From: DATAXV01 sp036272915
GTDB lineage: Bacteria; Chloroflexota; Dormibacteria; Dormibacterales; Dormibacteraceae
DNA: 41,018 nucleotides
Direction of reading: 5' to 3'
Assembly: GCA_036272915.1 (NCBI GenBank)
Contig: DATAXV010000153.1
Span: forward strand, 1 to 41,018
Shown: positions 22,821-31,183 of the stretch, piece by piece
How the letters are laid out: every line of letters starts with the position of its first letter
Position numbering within the stretch: position 1 is the stretch's first letter
Notes under the pieces: generated by a model
Databases searched by the model: none
Seen by the model: the letters and a program-made list of their open reading frames with translations, nothing else
Told to the model about the DNA's origin: nothing
Made by a program: the position numbers and the translations under genes

Positions 22821-23720
22821 ATGGCAATCTCACAGGACCTGGGCCGCATCGAAGGCGGCGGGGGCATCGCCGAGCCCGCTCCTCGCCGGACCCGCATCGC
22901 CCGGAACGCCGGGCGCATCGTGGCCTTCATCGTCGTCCTCTTCTTCGGGTCGCTCTACGCCTTCCCCGTCTACTGGATGGTCGCCACCTCACTGAAGGGG
23001 CCGGGCGAGATCTTCCACCTCCCCCTGGTCTGGTGGCCGGCGATCCTCCAGTGGTCGAACTACTCGGCGGTCTTCTCGACCTTCCCCTTCGTCCGCTACT
23101 TCCTCAACTCGCTGACGATCGCCGTGCCGGTCACGATCGGAACCACGATCAGCTCGTCGCTCTGCGCCTACTCGCTCGCCCGCCTACGCTGGCGGGGCAG
23201 GACCGCCTGCTTCTATCTGGTGCTGGCGACGCTCCTGATCCCCAACTGGGTCACGCTGGTGCCGCTCTACAGCCTCTACAACCAGCTGGGGTGGGTCAAC
23301 ACCTACGCGCCGCTGATCGTGCCCGCCTTCTTCGGTGACGCCTTCTCGATCTTCCTACTCCGGCAGTTCTTCCTCCGCCAGCCGCAGGAGCTGATCGATG
23401 CCGCCCGCGTCGACGGCGCCTCGCACGCGCGGATCTTCATCCAGGTGATCATCCCGCTGTCCAAACCGGTCCTCGTCGTGGTCGCCCTCTTCTCCTTCGT
23501 CGCCGCCTGGACCGACTTCTTCAACCCGCTGGTCTACCTCTCCAACCCGAACCTGTACACGCTCCAGGTCGGGCTCTTCAACTTCTTCTCCCAGCACTTC
23601 GTCAACTGGGGCGGCTTCATGGGCGCCTCGCTGATGGTGATGCTGCCGATGGTCATCCTCTTCCTGGTCGCGCAGCGAGCGTTCATCCAGGGGATCACCT
23701 TCACCGGGATCCGAGGCTGA
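22821..23720 (+). CDS. ABC sugar transporter permease, MalG/UgpE type
   Basis: A 299-residue second permease with six membrane segments. The EAA loop is ELIDAARVDGASHARIFIQV and the C-terminus ends QRAFIQGITFTGIRG, both typical of MalG-type subunits. The N-terminal 30 residues are cytosolic and basic. It completes the importer operon; no ATPase follows, so the complex probably uses a shared MsmX/UgpC-like ATPase encoded elsewhere, as is common in sugar importers of high-GC bacteria. A strong hairpin follows the stop. Confidence 0.94.
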   Translation: MAISQDLGRIEGGGGIAEPAPRRTRIARNAGRIVAFIVVLFFGSLYAFPVYWMVATSLKGPGEIFHLPLVWWPAILQWSNYSAVFSTFPFVRYFLNSLTIAVPVTIGTTISSSLCAYSLARLRWRGRTACFYLVLATLLIPNWVTLVPLYSLYNQLGWVNTYAPLIVPAFFGDAFSIFLLRQFFLRQPQELIDAARVDGASHARIFIQVIIPLSKPVLVVVALFSFVAAWTDFFNPLVYLSNPNLYTLQVGLFNFFSQHFVNWGGFMGASLMVMLPMVILFLVAQRAFIQGITFTGIRG

Positions 23721-23726
23721 CCCGGC

Positions 23727-23751
23727 GGGCCGGGCGGGTGCCGCCCGGCCC
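23727..23751 (+). terminator. Hairpin after the ABC importer operon
   Basis: Perfect 11-bp stem GGGCCGGGCGG / CCGCCCGGCCC with a three-base loop, 6 bp after the permease stop. There is no T-run after it, as often in GC-rich genomes. The following stretch to 23935 holds no convincing gene. Confidence 0.7.
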
Positions 23752-23935
23752 CCCGCGATCACCGGACCGGGTCGGCCGGATCCGGATCGGGGCCGGGAGC
23801 CTACGGACCCGGTGTACGCGGGCTGCCACAGCATCCGGCCCGGACCTCCCTCCGACCTCGACACGGCCGGACTCCATGTGCTCTTAGGCCCTCCCCGTCC
23901 CCGCCGAACTGGGGGCGCCGCTTCCGCCCGACCGC

Positions 23936-25489
23936 TCACCCGACGAGGCGCATGTCGGCGATGATCCGGCGGGCGGCGTTGTGGCCGGCGGCGCCGATCA
24001 CCGAACCGGCCGGATGGCACCCGGCGCCCCCGGCGTAGAGCCCGGGCAGCCCGATCCTGTAGGGCACGCGGTCGGTGAACGAGAAGCTGTTGTCGACGTG
24101 GAAGATGTGGCCGCCGGTGATGCCGAAGTGGGCCTCGATCGCGGGCGGGGGGAGGGCGAAGGTGTCCTCGACCAGGTCCGAGGTCCCTGGCGCGAACTCG
24201 TCGCAGATCCCGATCAGGCGGTCGACGTACCCGGGCAGCTCGCAATCCCAGCTGGAGCCGGCCGGCTGATAGGGGACCGACTGGACGAAGAGGGCGGAGG
24301 AGTGGCGGCCGCGGCCGTCGCGCAGCGTGGGATCGAGGGTGGTGTGCACATACCACTCCAGCGCCGGACGATCGGGCAGCCGGCCCTCCCGCACCGTCCG
24401 CCACATCTCCCGCAGGGCCGCCAGCGGCCGCTCCTGGGGCAGCAGATGCATGGTGGCTCCGAAGGGCCCCGGGAGGCCCTCGGGCAGGCAGGTGAAGCGG
24501 GGGAGGCCTCGCAGCGCCAGGTTGACCTTGAGGCTGGACCCGTCCCGGCGCAGGAGCTCCAGGCGCGAGCGCAGCTCCCGAGGCAGCGCCTCGCCGGCCA
24601 GCGCGGCCAGCCGGAAGGGGTCGCAGGCACCGAGCACGATCCGGGAGCGGAGCTCCCGGCCGTCGGCGAGAGCCACCCCGGTCACCGCTCCCCGGGCGAG
24701 GAGGAGATGCTCGACGCGAGCCTCGGTTAGGATCGCCGCGCCCGCCGAGCGGGCCAGGTCGGCGAGCCGGGAGGTGACGGTGCCCATGCCTCCTCGGACC
24801 AGCATCCAGGTGCCGTCGGAGCCGGGCAGCCGGCAGAGGTTGTGAACCAGGAAGTTGTGGCCGGAGCCGGGGGCGTCGGGGCCTCCCGACAGCCCGGTCA
24901 ACCCGTCGGTGACCAGGTACATCGCGGTGAGCAGCTCGCTGTGGAAGCCGAATCGCTCGAGATAGGCGGCGACCGAGCCCTGGCAGAGGTCGACGAACGC
25001 ACCGCGAAGGGCGGGGCGGATGTAGCGCTCGGCGGTCTCCTCGAGCGGAGCCGGCTCCATGAGCAGGGCCGGGGCGAGGTCCTCGCGAAGGGCGGCGAGC
25101 TCCTCCTCCAGGGCCCGGACGGCGAGTGCGTCCCGATCCGAGAAGAAGGTGCGCAGCGCGCGTTCGGCGGCCTCGCCGTCCGAGCCGAGCAGCAGGTGGC
25201 GCCCGTCGGCCGTGGGCAGGAAGTAGTGCGGATCCCGCCGGATCAGCGGGAGCTCGAGGCGGAGGGTGCGCATGAGCTCGGGCGGCATCGGTCCCAGCAG
25301 GTAGGCACCGGTGGACTGGCCCAGATCGGGCGCCAGCCGGAAGGGCCTCTCGGTCCGGCAGGCGCCGCCGACGGCGTCGGACGCCTCGAGCACGGTCACC
25401 CGGAGGCCGGCGCGGGCCAGCATCGTGGCGGCGACCAGCCCGTTGTGGCCGGCCCCGACGACGACGACGTCGGCGGCTCTGGGCTCCAC
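23936..25489 (-). CDS. PYROXD2/phytoene-desaturase-like FAD oxidoreductase
   Basis: A 517-residue flavoprotein of the CrtI/PYROXD2 group. The N-terminal dinucleotide site is VVVVGAGHNGLVAATMLARAG, followed by the FAD motif VLEASDAVGGACRTE. The C-terminal FAD block GLYAGGAGCHPAGSVIGAAGHNAA is typical of PYROXD2-like proteins, whose substrate is poorly defined; true carotenoid desaturases are less likely since no carotenoid genes are near. The GTG start has no ribosome site but a TAGGCT exactly seven bases upstream, so it has its own leaderless promoter although it follows menF by 24 bp. It may still be partly co-transcribed with menF. Confidence 0.88.
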   Translation of the reverse strand: MEPRAADVVVVGAGHNGLVAATMLARAGLRVTVLEASDAVGGACRTERPFRLAPDLGQSTGAYLLGPMPPELMRTLRLELPLIRRDPHYFLPTADGRHLLLGSDGEAAERALRTFFSDRDALAVRALEEELAALREDLAPALLMEPAPLEETAERYIRPALRGAFVDLCQGSVAAYLERFGFHSELLTAMYLVTDGLTGLSGGPDAPGSGHNFLVHNLCRLPGSDGTWMLVRGGMGTVTSRLADLARSAGAAILTEARVEHLLLARGAVTGVALADGRELRSRIVLGACDPFRLAALAGEALPRELRSRLELLRRDGSSLKVNLALRGLPRFTCLPEGLPGPFGATMHLLPQERPLAALREMWRTVREGRLPDRPALEWYVHTTLDPTLRDGRGRHSSALFVQSVPYQPAGSSWDCELPGYVDRLIGICDEFAPGTSDLVEDTFALPPPAIEAHFGITGGHIFHVDNSFSFTDRVPYRIGLPGLYAGGAGCHPAGSVIGAAGHNAARRIIADMRLVG

Positions 25490-25496
25490 CGCCCCC

Positions 25497-25502
25497 AGCC
25501 TA
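25497..25502 (-). promoter_or_regulatory. -10 element of leaderless PYROXD2-like gene promoter
   Basis: TAGGCT on the minus strand, seven bases before GTG 25489, located in the short gap after the menF stop. Confidence 0.6.
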
Positions 25503-25513
25503 CCCGGCGCCGG

Positions 25514-26818
25514 TCAGCGCCGCAGCGCGCCCAGAAGCACCGGGAACTTGAGCTCGGTCTCGGCCAGCTCGGTGGCCGGGTCGGAGTCCGGCATCACCCC
25601 GTTGCCGGCGTAGAGGCGGGCGCCCTCGGGGCAGAGCAGCCCGCAGCGGATGGCGACCACCAGCTCGCCGTCGCATCGCGAATCCATCCAGCCGACCGCG
25701 CCCGTGTACCAGCCCCGCTCCATGCCTTCCAGGTCGGCGATCAACCTCCGCGCCGCCTGCCGGGGCATGCCGTTGATGGCCGGGGTGGGGTGGAGGGCGG
25801 CGGCGATCTGGAGCAGCCCCGGCGGATCGTCGCCGAGATCGGCGTCGATGGTGGTGGCCAGGTGCTGGATGTTGGTGAAGCGGACGATCTGAGGGTCGCC
25901 GGCGCTGACCGAGAGCGCGACCCGCTCCAGCGAGGCGGCGACCTCGCGAGCCGTGATCCGGTGCTCCGCCGCGTCCTTGGCGCTCCGGCGCAGCCTCTCG
26001 GCGAGGGCGTCGTCCTCGGCCTCGTCGCCGCCCCTGGCGATGCTGCCCGCCATGGGCTGACTGACCGCCCGGTTGCCCGACCGGCGCAGGAGCAGCTCGG
26101 GCGAGGCGCCGACGAAGGCGCTGCCGTCGCCTCCGCTGACCAGGTACGTGTAGCAGGCGGGGTAGGAGGCGCGGAGGGCGCCCGCCACGTCGGCGGCGGG
26201 GAGGGGGCCGTCGGCCCTGACCAGGACCTCCCGAGCCAGGACCACCTTCTCCGCGGCGCCGGCGCGGAGGCGCCCGATCGCCGACGCCACCATCTCCTGC
26301 CAGGCCGACGGCGTGCGCACCGGTTCCACCTCGAGGCCCCGGCCCGGCGGGGCGGACTCGCCCGCCTCCAGGTCGAGCAGCGAGGCGTCGCCCCAGGTGA
26401 AGGTCCGCCCCCGTACCCGGGCCACGGCGAGCCGGGGGACGCGGAAGAGCACGCCCGGGAATCCGCACCAGGGCGGACCGGGCTCCCGGCTGGGGTCGTA
26501 GGCGAAGCCGCCCAGCGCCACCGGACCGGTGCCGGGCGGCCCCGACCCGTCGCCGAGCGCCGGCGCCAGCCGGGCCCAGAGCCGGTGGACGGCGAGCAAC
26601 GGGTGGTCGTCGCGCTCCTCGTCGATGCGCACGCCGCTCGCATTCTCGACGGCGGCGCCGCCGGGGATGGAGATGACGTCATGGCTGCGGCCGATGGCGA
26701 GGATGGAGACGGCGTCGGGGACGGAGCGCTCGAACAGGTTGACCTCGAGCCCCGCGTCGCGGGCCCCGCCCGCCAGCTGGGTCAGATCGGGCGTGCCGCC
26801 GAGCTCCTGGACCGGCAT
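25514..26818 (-). CDS. menF: Isochorismate synthase
   Basis: Converts chorismate to isochorismate, the entry step to menaquinone. The 434-residue protein has the chorismate-binding domain: EKVVLAREVLV with the catalytic lysine, FVGASPELLL, QPMAGSIARGG, KDAAEHRIT, and the C-terminal ALHPTPAINGMP and YAGNGVMPDSDP blocks, with metal-binding glutamates in the TELAETELKF end. The divergent N-terminal part (residues 1-165) is usual. It is isochorismate synthase rather than anthranilate or salicylate synthase on context, since the rest of the men pathway is in the window. It starts 6 bp after the MerR regulator stop, so the two form an operon. Confidence 0.9.
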   Translation of the reverse strand: MPVQELGGTPDLTQLAGGARDAGLEVNLFERSVPDAVSILAIGRSHDVISIPGGAAVENASGVRIDEERDDHPLLAVHRLWARLAPALGDGSGPPGTGPVALGGFAYDPSREPGPPWCGFPGVLFRVPRLAVARVRGRTFTWGDASLLDLEAGESAPPGRGLEVEPVRTPSAWQEMVASAIGRLRAGAAEKVVLAREVLVRADGPLPAADVAGALRASYPACYTYLVSGGDGSAFVGASPELLLRRSGNRAVSQPMAGSIARGGDEAEDDALAERLRRSAKDAAEHRITAREVAASLERVALSVSAGDPQIVRFTNIQHLATTIDADLGDDPPGLLQIAAALHPTPAINGMPRQAARRLIADLEGMERGWYTGAVGWMDSRCDGELVVAIRCGLLCPEGARLYAGNGVMPDSDPATELAETELKFPVLLGALRR

Positions 26819-26823
26819 CGCAC

Positions 26824-27522
26824 TCAGCCCCGGCTGCGCTCGATGCGGGCTCGGGCGTGGCGCAGGAGCGTGCGCTGGAAGTGGTGCCGGACCAGCGTCG
26901 CGCTCTCGTCGAGGAGGTCGTTGAAGACCTCGAGCAGCCGCCGCTCCGCCTCGGCCGGGTCCGGCTCCTCGCTCTGGATCCGGCGCCGCACGTGCTCGTC
27001 GAAGAGCTCCACCGCACCTTCCGCGGTGTGCTCGATGGCGGCCGCGTGCTCGGAGCCGAGCTGGACCAGCGCGGTCAGCGGGATGCCCGCCTCGACCAGG
27101 GCCAGCCCGGCCTTGAGCGCCTGCAGGTCCTCGGCCGGGTAGACCGGCTCGGGACCGTCCTGGACGGGGACCAGCAGCCCGGCCTGGACCAGGTTCTGAA
27201 GGAGGGGCACCGCGATGCGGCTGCGGGCGGCCAGCTCCTCCAGCGTCAGCAGCTCCGGCTCCTGCGGGGAGGTCACGGCCTCGACCAGAGCCTCGTCGGC
27301 GGCGGTCAGCTCGCCCTCCAGGAAGCGCCGGATGACGGTCAGGCTGAAGCCACGCTGCTGCAGCGAGCGGATGCGCTGGAGGCGATCCAGATGGTCCGGT
27401 CCGTACCAGGTGATGCGCCCGTCGCGGCGCGGGGCGTCGAGCAGGCCCTTGCCCTGATAGAAGCGGATCGTGTCAACGGCAACGCCGGCGGCCCGCGCCA
27501 ACTCTTCGATCCGATACTCCAC
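26824..27522 (-). CDS. MerR-family regulator with a second winged-helix-like segment
   Basis: The N-terminal 70 residues are a classic MerR DNA-binding domain (YRIEELARAAGVAVDTIRFY, then RITWYGPDHLDRLQRIRSLQQRGFSL). No cysteine or metal site follows. Residues about 93-140 (LTLEELAARSRIAVPLLQNL, then VYPAEDLQALKAGLAL) look like a second MerR-type winged helix, and the rest is helical and may be a dimer or effector domain. Length 232 from the GTG at 27522; a TTG at 27540 would add six residues. An inverted repeat CGAGT-GAAT-ACTCG (27522-27535) overlaps the start and could be an autoregulatory site. The operon with menF suggests control of isochorismate supply. Confidence 0.85.
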   Translation of the reverse strand: MEYRIEELARAAGVAVDTIRFYQGKGLLDAPRRDGRITWYGPDHLDRLQRIRSLQQRGFSLTVIRRFLEGELTAADEALVEAVTSPQEPELLTLEELAARSRIAVPLLQNLVQAGLLVPVQDGPEPVYPAEDLQALKAGLALVEAGIPLTALVQLGSEHAAAIEHTAEGAVELFDEHVRRRIQSEEPDPAEAERRLLEVFNDLLDESATLVRHHFQRTLLRHARARIERSRG

Positions 27523-27585
27523 GAGTGAATACTCGCACAAATTGCCGGGTGACTCGACTCCTCCGAAAACGTGACCGGGGACGGG

Positions 27586-27963
27586 TCAGGCGCGCTTCGC
27601 CTTCGGCGTCTTGGCGGGCAGACCTCTGGTCCAGGCCAGTGACCGCTCGACCCAGGCGCCGGCCTCGTCCCGGTTCGCCAGCCAGGGGCCGCGGACGACC
27701 ACGTAGCCGGCCATCGCCCGGCCCGGCATCGGCGCGAAGGGGGCGCCGCCCTCGGCGACCACCCGCTCGGCGTCCCCGGCCGGCAGCCGGACGAAGAGAT
27801 CGTCGCCGAACAGGCCGGTGCACATGTTGCCGTTGACGAAGGCGGCCAGGTTGCCGAACATCGGCCGCACCTTGACCGTCTCGTCGGCGGGGAGGAGCTC
27901 GCGGAAGGCGACGTTCGCCTCCTCGCTGGACCGGGGCATGGATCCGGCGGGATTTGGGCTCAT
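27586..27963 (-). CDS. TfoX N-terminal-domain protein
   Basis: A 125-residue protein whose core (VKVRPMFGNLAAFVNGNM, then CTGLFGDDLFVRL) is the TfoX/Sxy N-terminal domain, alone without the C-terminal domain. The C-terminus is Lys/Ala-rich (PAKTPKAKRA). Full-length TfoX activates competence in gamma-proteobacteria; the stand-alone domain in high-GC bacteria has no established role. The start ATG is well supported by GAGGAGG upstream. It stands alone, with about 60 bp to the MerR gene and 86 bp to the next upstream gene. The identity of the domain is secure; a competence role should not be assumed. Confidence 0.85.
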   Translation of the reverse strand: MSPNPAGSMPRSSEEANVAFRELLPADETVKVRPMFGNLAAFVNGNMCTGLFGDDLFVRLPAGDAERVVAEGGAPFAPMPGRAMAGYVVVRGPWLANRDEAGAWVERSLAWTRGLPAKTPKAKRA

Positions 27964-28049
27964 CGACTGGCCTCCTCAGGCACGCGGTCGGAACGGGATG
28001 AGCCTGTGACCGCCGGAGCCGGCTGTCAAGTGGGCGAGTGAGGCGGCGA

Positions 28050-28856
28050 TCAGCCGTAGGTGTTCCAGTAGTAGAGGCGATCGAGCCAGAGCGGGTCGGC
28101 GTCCATGGCCTGGGCCAGGCCCAGCACCGCCCGGACGTAGTCCTGGTCGTTGTCGTAGTCGAAGACGGCTGAGGCGTAGTCGTCCGGGGCGCCGTCGGCG
28201 GTGAGCAGCCGCGCCGCGGCCCAGATCGAGTCGTGCTCGCTCATGATGCTTCCGCTGCCGTACTCGGCCCAGGTCGAGGGAAGGAACTGCATCGGACCCT
28301 GGGCTCCGGCCGAGGAGGGGCCGTCGTTGCGGCCGAAGTCGGTCTCGATGAAGTTGATCGCGGCCAGATAGCCCCACCCGATGCCGTAGGCGGAGGCAGC
28401 CGAGCGGTAGTAGCCGAGGAGATTGGCGACCGGCTCGGAGTCAGTGTAGGCGCGGTCCTGGACCGGCTGGACGGTGGCGGGCAGGGTGATACCGGACAGC
28501 TGCCAGGCGTCGCCCAAGCCGGGGACGGCGGTGGCCAGCCCGGGGTCGGCCCCGGCCCCGACGGCGGGGAGCACCTGGGCGGCGAGGGTGGGATCGCCGG
28601 CCAGCTGGTAGATGAGCGCCTGCTCGTTCCAGATCGCCTGCCGGAAGGCGAACCCCCTCGCCTGCTGCTGGGTGGTGAGGACGGCCGCGTCCATGGCCTG
28701 GGCGGGCGGGGGACGGGCCGCAACCGCCGCCCACGTCGCCTCGGCCCGCACCACGAGCTGGCGATCACGGGCCAGTTCGGCGGCGAGCCTCGAGGGGCTC
28801 GGGGCGTCGGAGGCCATGGCCCGAAGCGGCGCCAGCGCGCAGATCAGGACGAGCAC
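28050..28856 (-). CDS. Secreted lytic-transglycosylase-like protein
   Basis: The N-terminus is a signal peptide (LVLICALAPLRAMA, cleaved before SDAPSP). The C-terminal half has the soluble lytic transglycosylase pattern: GYLAAINFIETDFGRN with the catalytic-type Glu in the first helix, SSAGAQGPMQFLPSTWAEYG, and later ASAVFDYDNDQDYVRAVL. It should cleave peptidoglycan glycan strands. The upstream half is an Ala/Gln-rich helical region. The start is uncertain: GTG 28856 gives a signal peptide short of positive charges. Upstream, no ATG/GTG/TTG exists in frame, but a CTG (28892) overlapping the stop of the FtsH-like gene as CTGA, behind GAGG, would add TAAGRARLAAA and a proper basic N-region. Confidence 0.85.
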   Translation of the reverse strand: MLVLICALAPLRAMASDAPSPSRLAAELARDRQLVVRAEATWAAVAARPPPAQAMDAAVLTTQQQARGFAFRQAIWNEQALIYQLAGDPTLAAQVLPAVGAGADPGLATAVPGLGDAWQLSGITLPATVQPVQDRAYTDSEPVANLLGYYRSAASAYGIGWGYLAAINFIETDFGRNDGPSSAGAQGPMQFLPSTWAEYGSGSIMSEHDSIWAAARLLTADGAPDDYASAVFDYDNDQDYVRAVLGLAQAMDADPLWLDRLYYWNTYG

Positions 28857-28888
28857 GGCCGCGGCCAGCCGGGCGCGGCCGGCGGCGG

Positions 28889-30961
28889 TCAGACCGAGGC
28901 CTCGCGCAGCCGTGGCATGTCCTCGGCGGCCAGGTCGGGCAGCGGAGGCTGGGGGGCGGGCTCGGGGTCGGCGGGGGTGGGCATGCGCAGGCCGATCGAG
29001 GCGAGCAGACGGGAGATCTCGTCGCCGACCAGCTCGCCGGCGCCGATCAGCTCGTCCACGGCGCGATCGATCGCCGCCTGGTTGACGTACATCAGGCGCC
29101 AGTCGTCGATGTACGCGGAGCCCAGCAGCTGGGCGACGACGCGGCGCGAGCGGGGGTCGTCGAGCACGGCGCTCACCACCGAGTTGCCCTCGCCCAGCCC
29201 CTGCGTAACCTCGACCCGGGAGATGAGGTGCTCGCCCAGGTTGACGGCCAGCTTGGCCCGCTTGGTGTCCATGGCGTCCGGCCCCATCGCCCAGGCGCCG
29301 GTCATCAGGGAGGCGAGGCGGGTGGCGTCGACCAGGTCCTGGGTGACGCCGTTGCCGTTCTCGCCGTAGAAGACCCGCTCGGAGGCGATCGCGCCGAGCA
29401 GGTGGCGGAGCTCGCCGGCGCACTGCGAGCGCATCTTCGAGAACTGCTCGGTGGTGGCGGTGCTCCGGTGATGGCCGAGGGCGTTGCCCCGCATCATCAC
29501 TGAGAGGCGGGTGGAGACCTGGTCGGGGAGGTAGTAGAGGGAGGCGATGACGTGGCCCAGCTCGTGCCGGGCGGTCGCCACCAGCTCCGGTTGGGAGGGG
29601 GTGACCATCTCGGTCAGCCCAGCCTCGATGTTGCCCATCGAACGGCGCAGGTCGCGCCACTCGAAGCGGGAGCGGCCCTCCTCGAAGGCGTACATCAGGG
29701 CCAGGGAGAGCGCCTGCTCGATCATCGCCCCCGAATAGCCCTCGGTGATCCGGGCGAACTCCTCGCGCCGCTCGGGCCGGTCCAGGTCGGGGTCGTGGGC
29801 CTTCTGCCCGAAGTAGAGGTCGGCGATGTCCATGCGGTCGGCCCGGGAGGGCATGTGGAAGACGATGGTGCGTCCGAACCGGCCCGGCCGGGTCACCGCC
29901 TCGTCGAGCACCTTGGGCCGGTTGGTGGCGCCGAGGAAGAGGATGTTGTGCTGAGTCGGGCGCACCGTCGGCAGCCGCATGGGGATGAAGCCGAGGAACT
30001 TGCGGGGCAGGAAGAGCCCGTCGAGGGTCATGTTGAAGAAGCGGCGGATCGAGCGGCGCGTGCTGCCGGCGTTGTCGACGCCGTCCATCTGGACGAGGAG
30101 CATGTTCAGGCCGAGCTGGGCGCCGCCGCCCAGGTTGCTGAGCATTCCGCCACCGCCCGGCCGGCGCTGCCCAAGCGCGTCGAACTCGTCGATGAAGAGG
30201 ATGCAGCCGCCCCAGCGGCGGGCGAGCTGCTTCGCCCGCCTCACCGCCAGCCACACGGCGAGCATGTCCATGCCCACGAACATGCCCTGGTAGGCGGCCC
30301 CCGAGGAGACGATCAGGGGGCTGCGCATCTGGGTGGCGATGGCCTTCGCCAGCAGCGTCTTGCCGGTTCCCGGGGGGCCGACCATGAGGACGCCGCGCTC
30401 GCGCTTGCCGCCGGCGCGGACGTAGTGGCGGCCCTGCTCGATCAGGGCCAGGATGCGGCGCATCTCGTCGACGGCGGCTGACTGCCCGCGCACATCGTCC
30501 ATGCGGACGCCGTAGTTGGCGTCGCCGGGGAGCAGAGTCTCCCTGCCCATCCGGGAGAAGAGGACGAAGGGCCCGAAGAGGGTGAGGAAATTGGTCAGGA
30601 AATAGACCGGCATGATCAGCAGCGCGACCAGGACCGGCCCCAGCGCCTTGAGGGCGAAGAGGACGCCGGCCAGCACGGCCAGCACGGCCAGCACGGCCGC
30701 GACCAGGATGAAGCGGCGCCAGAAGAGGTAGCGGTTGATCTCGCTCGACCGCCTGCTCGGGTCCTGGGTCTCGTTGATCCGGTTGGTCATGACCAGCCAG
30801 CGCCTGATCCAGGTGACGACGCCGGCCAGGAGGATCCCCCAGAAGACGACGCCGATGACGGCCGCGATCAGGGAGACGGCCAGTGACCAGTGGGCGACGT
30901 AGGTTCCGAAGAGGAGGAAGGCGGCGCCCATGAGCAGGCCGAAGAACCAGAAGACAGCCAT
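28889..30961 (-). CDS. Divergent FtsH-like membrane AAA+ metalloprotease
   Basis: A 690-residue protein. Four hydrophobic helices lie in the first 130 residues (about 3-22, 29-52, 82-104, 107-130) instead of the two helices and extracytoplasmic domain of FtsH. The AAA module has Walker A GPPGTGKT (195-202), Walker B ILFIDEF (254-260) and the SRH (GATNRPKVLDEAVTRPGRF, 344-362). Between Walker B and SRH an insert of about 45 residues (near 268-335) is unusual. The M41 protease motif is HELGH (466-470) with a likely third ligand Asp542 (TQDLVDATRLA), so it looks active. The C-terminal tail is Pro/Glu-rich. It should extract and degrade membrane proteins. The gene precedes the lytic transglycosylase with overlapping ends. 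Confidence 0.88.
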   Translation of the reverse strand: MAVFWFFGLLMGAAFLLFGTYVAHWSLAVSLIAAVIGVVFWGILLAGVVTWIRRWLVMTNRINETQDPSRRSSEINRYLFWRRFILVAAVLAVLAVLAGVLFALKALGPVLVALLIMPVYFLTNFLTLFGPFVLFSRMGRETLLPGDANYGVRMDDVRGQSAAVDEMRRILALIEQGRHYVRAGGKRERGVLMVGPPGTGKTLLAKAIATQMRSPLIVSSGAAYQGMFVGMDMLAVWLAVRRAKQLARRWGGCILFIDEFDALGQRRPGGGGMLSNLGGGAQLGLNMLLVQMDGVDNAGSTRRSIRRFFNMTLDGLFLPRKFLGFIPMRLPTVRPTQHNILFLGATNRPKVLDEAVTRPGRFGRTIVFHMPSRADRMDIADLYFGQKAHDPDLDRPERREEFARITEGYSGAMIEQALSLALMYAFEEGRSRFEWRDLRRSMGNIEAGLTEMVTPSQPELVATARHELGHVIASLYYLPDQVSTRLSVMMRGNALGHHRSTATTEQFSKMRSQCAGELRHLLGAIASERVFYGENGNGVTQDLVDATRLASLMTGAWAMGPDAMDTKRAKLAVNLGEHLISRVEVTQGLGEGNSVVSAVLDDPRSRRVVAQLLGSAYIDDWRLMYVNQAAIDRAVDELIGAGELVGDEISRLLASIGLRMPTPADPEPAPQPPLPDLAAEDMPRLREASV
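30668..30694. repeat. Three perfect 9-bp tandem repeats within the FtsH-like gene
   Basis: GGCCAGCAC three times in a row. They encode the repeated Leu-Ala-Val pattern of the third membrane helix, so slippage would change helix length in steps of three residues without a frameshift. Confidence 0.8.
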
Positions 30962-30971
30962 CTTGGAACGT

Positions 30972-30977
30972 ACTCTA
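30972..30977 (-). promoter_or_regulatory. -10 element before the FtsH-like gene
   Basis: TAGAGT on the minus strand, ten bases before the ATG, with no ribosome site in between (CCAAG). A near-leaderless start is likely. The region 30978-31183 holds no recognisable gene. Confidence 0.45.
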
Positions 30978-31183
30978 CCCTGGCTCCCTCGGCCCGACCG
31001 CCTCCCCGGGGCCCGGGTTCACGCGCCTCCGGCGACGGGCTCAGTCCGGCCTGCTTCCCGATGGCGCGGAGTGCCGGGCGGCGCGGAAGCGATCTCCTCG
31101 GCGCGTCGCGCACCAGTGACGTCGGAGATCCGAGCGTGCCGCCGAGGACGAGGCCGCGCACCTCGCCCTCACGCTGGCCAGCG

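Noticed and set aside
27586..27963. TfoX-domain protein as evidence of natural competence
   Set aside because: Only the N-terminal domain is present and no competence gene is nearby, so this role is not supported.
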